A DNA stretch of 17,226 bases from Gammaproteobacteria bacterium UBA5338 (GTDB taxonomy: Bacteria > Pseudomonadota > Gammaproteobacteria > Pseudomonadales > UBA5862): positions 1,836-19,061 of the forward strand of contig DHQM01000026.1 of the NCBI GenBank assembly GCA_002408105.1, given 5' to 3'. The notes under the pieces were generated by a model. The model did not search any database and was not told the DNA's origin. It saw only the letters and a list, made by a program, of their open reading frames with translations. The stretch's first letter is position 1, and every line of letters starts with the position of its first letter. This document shows positions 13,621-17,226 of this stretch, piece by piece. The translations under genes and the position numbers were made by a program.

Positions 13621-14832
13621 TTGAGTACCGTTGATCCACACCGCCGCGTTCTCTCCGGAATGCGGCCGACTGGCCAACTGCATTTAGGACACCTGAGTGT
13701 CGTGCGCAATTGGGCCCGGCTGCAACACGAGTACGAGTGTTTTTTTTTCGTGGCGGATTGGCACGCACTCACGACCGACTACGAACAGCCCGCACAGCTT
13801 GAATCCAATGCCATCGACATGGTGGTTGATTGGCTTGCGGTCGGGATCAACCCCTCGGCCGCCACTGTATTCATTCAATCCCAGGTTCCAGAGCACGCCG
13901 AACTGCATTTGTTGCTGTCCATGATCACCCCACTGGGTTGGCTCGAGCGCGTGCCGAGCTACAAGGACCAACAAGAACAGCTGCGTGACCGGGACCTGGC
14001 CACCTACGGTTTTCTTGGCTACCCGCTGCTCCAGAGCGCAGACATCTTGATGTACCGCGCCGGGGCCGTGCCCGTCGGCGCCGACCAGGTCGCGCATGTA
14101 GAGGTGACCCGCGAAATTGCCCGGCGGTTCAACCACTTTTATGGTCGCGAACCAGGCTTTCGTGAAAACGCAGAGGCGGCAGCGCGCAAGATGGGCAAAA
14201 AGAACGCACGCCTGTACCTGGAGTTGCGCCGGGCGTACCAGGAACAAGGCGACAACGAGGCTCTGGGGAAAGCCCAGGCATTGGTTCGCGAGCAGCAGAA
14301 CATTTCACTCGGAGACCGCGAAAGGTTGCTGGGGTACTTGGAAGGGGAAGGCAAGCAAGTGCTGCCCGAACCACTGGCGCTGCTCACCGAGCACCCCAAA
14401 ATGCCGGGGCTCGATGGCCGCAAGATGTCGAAATCCTACGGCAATACGCTGTCGCTGCGTGAAGCGCCCGCTGACATCGAATCGAAAATTCTGACCATGC
14501 CGACCGATCCTGCACGGGTTCGTCGGACCGATCCTGGCACACCGGAAAAGTGCCCGGTGTGGGAGTTGCACCAGGTGTACAGTGACGACGAAGTGCGTGC
14601 TTGGGTGCAAGCCGGCTGTCGCAGCGCCACAATCGGGTGTGTGGATTGCAAGCGCCCGATCGTTGAGGCGGTGCAGAACCAGTTGGCCCCCATCCAGGAG
14701 CGGGCGCGCGAGTATGCCCAAGACCTGATGCTGGTGCGCAACATCCTGAAAGAGGGCGCCGAACGGGCCCGCGAGGAGGCCCGCGACACCATGGACGAGG
14801 TGCGTTCTGCGATGGGTCTGCGGTACCGCTGA
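13621..14832 (+). CDS. trpS: Tryptophan--tRNA ligase, long form with a four-cysteine motif
   Basis: The enzyme charges tRNA(Trp). From TTG 13621 it has 403 residues against about 334 in E. coli TrpS. The class I signatures are present: HLGH (21-24) and KMSKS (268-272), with SGMRPTGQLHLGH and SADILMYRAGAVPVGADQ typical of TrpRS. The extra length is mainly an insertion before KMSKS (about 178-258). Cysteines 311, 333, 340 and 343 form C-x21-C-x6-C-x2-C, very close to the iron-sulfur motif described in Thermotoga maritima TrpRS. TTG 13621 follows a GAGAG by about 8 bases and starts just before the conserved region. The frame is open back to 13411 inside yciO, but that part shows no TrpRS features. 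Confidence 0.9.
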   Translation: MSTVDPHRRVLSGMRPTGQLHLGHLSVVRNWARLQHEYECFFFVADWHALTTDYEQPAQLESNAIDMVVDWLAVGINPSAATVFIQSQVPEHAELHLLLSMITPLGWLERVPSYKDQQEQLRDRDLATYGFLGYPLLQSADILMYRAGAVPVGADQVAHVEVTREIARRFNHFYGREPGFRENAEAAARKMGKKNARLYLELRRAYQEQGDNEALGKAQALVREQQNISLGDRERLLGYLEGEGKQVLPEPLALLTEHPKMPGLDGRKMSKSYGNTLSLREAPADIESKILTMPTDPARVRRTDPGTPEKCPVWELHQVYSDDEVRAWVQAGCRSATIGCVDCKRPIVEAVQNQLAPIQERAREYAQDLMLVRNILKEGAERAREEARDTMDEVRSAMGLRYR

Positions 14833-14864
14833 ATCCCACAACCGACCAAGCGGACGAACCCCCA

Positions 14865-15713
14865 ATGCACCACCCCGAGCCTCCCATGCCCGGTGCGACG
14901 GTCGACGTTTTGGACGGGCCTGCGCAGCAACGGGAAATGCCCTTCGCGCTCGTCTACGGGCAGGACTACACCAAGATACCCGAAGACCTCTACATCCCGC
15001 CCGACGCCCTGGAAGTTTTCCTTGACGCGTTTTCCGGGCCACTCGACCTCTTGCTCTACCTCATCCGCCGCCAGAACATGGACATCCTCGATGTCGAGGT
15101 GGCCGAGATCACCCGTCAGTACATTGAGTACATCGACCTGATGAAGGCCACACGGTTCGAGCTGGCTGCTGAATACCTGGTGATGGCTGCAATGCTGGCG
15201 GAGATCAAATCCCGCATGCTCCTTCCACGACCGGAGCTGGGAGAAGAAGAGGAAGACCCCCGGGCCGAGCTGATCCGCCGCTTGCAGGAATACGAGCGGT
15301 TTAAGCGCGCGGCCCAAGACCTCGACAGCCTGCCACGTCTGGAGCGAGACCTGTTCGTTGCGCAGAGTACCCCCCCGACCCAGGAACAGGCCGCCAAGCC
15401 GCTGCCACAGGTATCGCTGACAGAGCTGCTCCGCGCCCTGGGCGAAGTGCTGAAGCGCGCCGAAATGTTCGAGCACCACCGTATATCGCGGGAAACGTTG
15501 TCGACCCGTGAGCGCATGGGGCAGATTCTCGATCAGTTGCGGGAAAGCCCAACAGAATTTGTGGCATTCACCCGACTTTTCCACCGTGACGAGGGGCGCC
15601 ATGGCGTGGTCGTGACCTTTCTGGCACTGATGGAACTGGTCAAAGAGGTCCTGGTCGAGGTTGTCCAGGCGGCTCCACTTGCACCCATCCACGTGCGCGG
15701 AAAGTCACGATGA
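14865..15713 (+). CDS. scpA: Segregation and condensation protein A
   Basis: The 282-residue kleisin links the heads of the SMC ATPase with ScpB to form a condensin that compacts and separates chromosomes. After a variable N-terminus of about 48 residues comes the kleisin signature FSGPLDLLLYLIRRQNMDILDVEVAEITRQY (in two parts, about 57-87). Next are AAEYLVMAAMLAEIKSRMLLP and a charged linker, and the C-terminal winged-helix region lies at about 215-280 (FTRLFHRDEGRHGVVVTFLALMELVKE). The start could also be ATG 14886; no good ribosome binding site is visible. The stop overlaps scpB as ATGA. An SMC or MukB partner gene is not in the window. Confidence 0.93.
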   Translation: MHHPEPPMPGATVDVLDGPAQQREMPFALVYGQDYTKIPEDLYIPPDALEVFLDAFSGPLDLLLYLIRRQNMDILDVEVAEITRQYIEYIDLMKATRFELAAEYLVMAAMLAEIKSRMLLPRPELGEEEEDPRAELIRRLQEYERFKRAAQDLDSLPRLERDLFVAQSTPPTQEQAAKPLPQVSLTELLRALGEVLKRAEMFEHHRISRETLSTRERMGQILDQLRESPTEFVAFTRLFHRDEGRHGVVVTFLALMELVKEVLVEVVQAAPLAPIHVRGKSR

Positions 15714-16369
15714 GCGCTGACCCCGAGCAGCGGACACCTGGCCTCGCAGCGGTGCTGGAAGCCCTGTTGCTGGCCGCAGATGCCCCTTTGTCGCTTGACC
15801 AGATGCAGCAGGTTTTTGACCTGGATGAACGACCCGACAAGGCCGAATTGCGCGCCGCGCTGGGATCGCTCGAATCCGCCTGCAGCGACCGGACTTATCA
15901 ATTGGTTGAGGTGGGCAGTGGCTATCAGTATCGAATCCGCGGCGCCTACGCCCGTTGGGTGTCTCGGCTGTGGGAGGACAAACCGGCACGTTACTCGCGT
16001 GCGCTGCTTGAAACCTTGGCCCTGATCGCATACCGCCAACCCATCACCCGAGGGGAAATCGAAGCCGTTCGCGGTGTGGCGGTGAGTTCGCAGATCATCC
16101 GCACCCTCAGTGAGCGGGATTGGGTTCGCATCGTTGGACACCGCGAGGTGCCTGGTCGTCCCGCATTGTACGCCACCACCCGCGGGTTTCTTGACCACTT
16201 CAACCTCAAAAGCCTGGACGAGTTGCCTGCCCTGGCGGAGCTGACCGACCTCGATAAGGTGCACGCGGAGTTCGACTTCGACCCTCCGAATCCAGCCGCG
16301 CAAGCCGCCGGCCCAAGTGTGAGCGACCCCGACCACAATGGATCTGAAGATGGCCGATCAACCCACTGA
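15710..16369 (+). CDS. scpB: Segregation and condensation protein B
   Basis: The 219-residue protein has two winged-helix domains (about 10-85 and 95-170). Hallmarks are LAAVLEALLLAADAPLS, YSRALLETLALIAYRQPITRGEIEAVRGVAVSSQIIRTLSERDWVR (shown in the middle domain) and GRPALYATTRGFLDHFNL. ScpB dimerises and binds ScpA in the SMC complex. The Ala- and Pro-rich tail (about 190-219) is not conserved. The gene begins inside the scpA stop and runs 32 bases into rluB, so scpA-scpB-rluB is almost certainly one transcript. Confidence 0.93.
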   Translation: MSADPEQRTPGLAAVLEALLLAADAPLSLDQMQQVFDLDERPDKAELRAALGSLESACSDRTYQLVEVGSGYQYRIRGAYARWVSRLWEDKPARYSRALLETLALIAYRQPITRGEIEAVRGVAVSSQIIRTLSERDWVRIVGHREVPGRPALYATTRGFLDHFNLKSLDELPALAELTDLDKVHAEFDFDPPNPAAQAAGPSVSDPDHNGSEDGRSTH

Positions 16370-17189
16370 AAAACTTCAAAAAGTGCTTGCCCGAGCGGGC
16401 GTCGCCTCGCGCCGCGAGGCGGAAGGCTGGATACAGTCCGGGCGGGTCCAGGTGAATGGGGACACGGCCCAACTCGGTGACCGAGTCGATGCCGCTGCCG
16501 AGATCCATGTGGACGGCAAACCGCTGTCTGGGCGCCGCCGCGCAAGCCAGCGCACCCGAGTGCTGCTGTACCACAAACCTGCAGGCGAGGTGACGACAAG
16601 GGTTGATCCTGAAGGGCGCCCCACGGTGTTTCGCCACCTGCCGCGGGTCTTTCCCGGACGCTGGATTGCCGTCGGTCGGCTCGACATCAACACCACTGGC
16701 TTGATGCTGTTTACGACCGACGGTGAGTTGGCGCATCGGCTGATGCATCCAGGGACCCCCCTTGACCGCGAATACTTGGTTCGGGTGTTCGGCGAGGTGG
16801 ATGCCGACATGCGCCAGCGTTTGGCTACGGGTGTGCTGCTTGAGGATGGGGTGGCCCGCTTTACTGACCTGCGCGCGGGGGAAGGTGATGGAGTGAACCG
16901 CTGGTACTACGTGGTGACCTTGGAGGGACGCAATCGCATTGTGCGGCGGCTGTTTGAATCCCAGGGGCTCCAGGTCAACCGGCTGAAACGGGTCCGGATC
17001 GGGCCCATTTTTCTGCCCTCGGCAGTGCGTCAGGGACGCAGCCGGGAACTGACCGGTGAGGAAATTGAGGAACTCTGCGCATTTACCGGGCTGCCGCTTC
17101 CAGCCGAATATGGCCCCCCAGATGCTGCGGCAGTGCGACGGGACAGCAAACCCCGCCCTCAGCAAAAATCTCGCCGCCGAAACCGCTGA
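16338..17189 (+). CDS. rluB: 23S rRNA pseudouridine synthase RluB
   Basis: The 283-residue enzyme converts uridine to pseudouridine in helix 80 of 23S rRNA (position 2605 in E. coli). An S4 RNA-binding domain comes first (about 10-60, EKLQKVLARAGVASRREAE). The RsuA/RluB/RluE/RluF catalytic domain follows, with the active-site aspartate D116 in VGRLDINTTGLMLFT and the later EGRNRIVRRLFESQG. The tail is basic (KPRPQQKSRRRNR), as in RluB. The related enzyme RluF is possible, but the scpB neighbour favours RluB. The start may be ATG 16338 or ATG 16350 (residue 5); both lie within the end of scpB. Confidence 0.9.
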   Translation: MDLKMADQPTEKLQKVLARAGVASRREAEGWIQSGRVQVNGDTAQLGDRVDAAAEIHVDGKPLSGRRRASQRTRVLLYHKPAGEVTTRVDPEGRPTVFRHLPRVFPGRWIAVGRLDINTTGLMLFTTDGELAHRLMHPGTPLDREYLVRVFGEVDADMRQRLATGVLLEDGVARFTDLRAGEGDGVNRWYYVVTLEGRNRIVRRLFESQGLQVNRLKRVRIGPIFLPSAVRQGRSRELTGEEIEELCAFTGLPLPAEYGPPDAAAVRRDSKPRPQQKSRRRNR

Positions 17190-17192
17190 GGC

Positions 17193-17226
17193 TCAAGCCG
17201 GCACTTCCTGGTCGAGCGACTGCGAC
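17193..17226 (-). CDS. Possible C-terminal end of an unidentified minus-strand gene
   Basis: Reading inward from the window edge on the minus strand, one frame gives SQSLDQEVPA followed by TGA at 17195-17193. It would converge on rluB with a 3-base gap. Ten residues are too few to identify a family. Confidence 0.25.
   Translation of the reverse strand, partial: SQSLDQEVPA

Noticed and set aside
14436..15692. 418-codon minus-strand frame opposite trpS and scpA
   Set aside because: Long antisense frames are common in GC-rich DNA; trpS and scpA on the plus strand are clearly real and explain it.

Overview
The window is a dense, GC-rich chromosomal segment from a gammaproteobacterium. The evidence is the gene set and order: cbpA-cbpM, a ScpA-ScpB-RluB block, a YciV(RNase AM)-YciO pair, and YciB/YciI. 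A compatible-solute cluster for glucosylglycerate suggests a halotolerant, marine or alkaliphilic lifestyle. I cannot name a genus from sequence alone. No mobile elements, CRISPR arrays, rRNA or tRNA genes are visible.

Layout. (1) Positions 1-2553, plus strand: the 3' part of cbpA (DnaJ-class co-chaperone), its modulator cbpM, then rmuC. (2) Positions about 2655-8793: a glucosylglycerate module. Plus-strand genes for D-glycerate 3-kinase, a HAD-family glucosyl-3-phosphoglycerate phosphatase and glucosyl-3-phosphoglycerate synthase overlap one another. They meet a minus-strand pair tail to tail: a cation diffusion facilitator followed by a GH13 phosphorylase of the sucrose/glucosylglycerate phosphorylase type. 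The two convergent stop codons share one CTAG. Together the enzymes could make glucosylglycerate from 3-phosphoglycerate and NDP-glucose. They could also break it back to glucose-1-phosphate and glycerate and re-phosphorylate the glycerate, closing a loop. (3) Positions 8794-9494: a 701-bp non-coding region, unusual for so compact a window. It contains two exact DnaA-box matches, an AT-rich stretch, a perfect 12-bp tandem repeat, several GTTAC/GTAAC inverted repeats and a strong hairpin. (4) Positions 9495-11914: an exported FKBP-type peptidyl-prolyl isomerase (plus strand), converging on an SH3-domain membrane protein, then a YciI-family protein and the inner-membrane protein YciB (all minus).

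(5) Positions 11944-17189, plus strand: RNase AM (YciV), YciO, a long-form tryptophanyl-tRNA synthetase with a four-cysteine motif suggesting an iron-sulfur cluster, ScpA, ScpB and RluB. Many genes overlap at ATGA or TTGA junctions, and several use TTG or GTG starts. The last bases probably hold the C-terminus of a further minus-strand gene.
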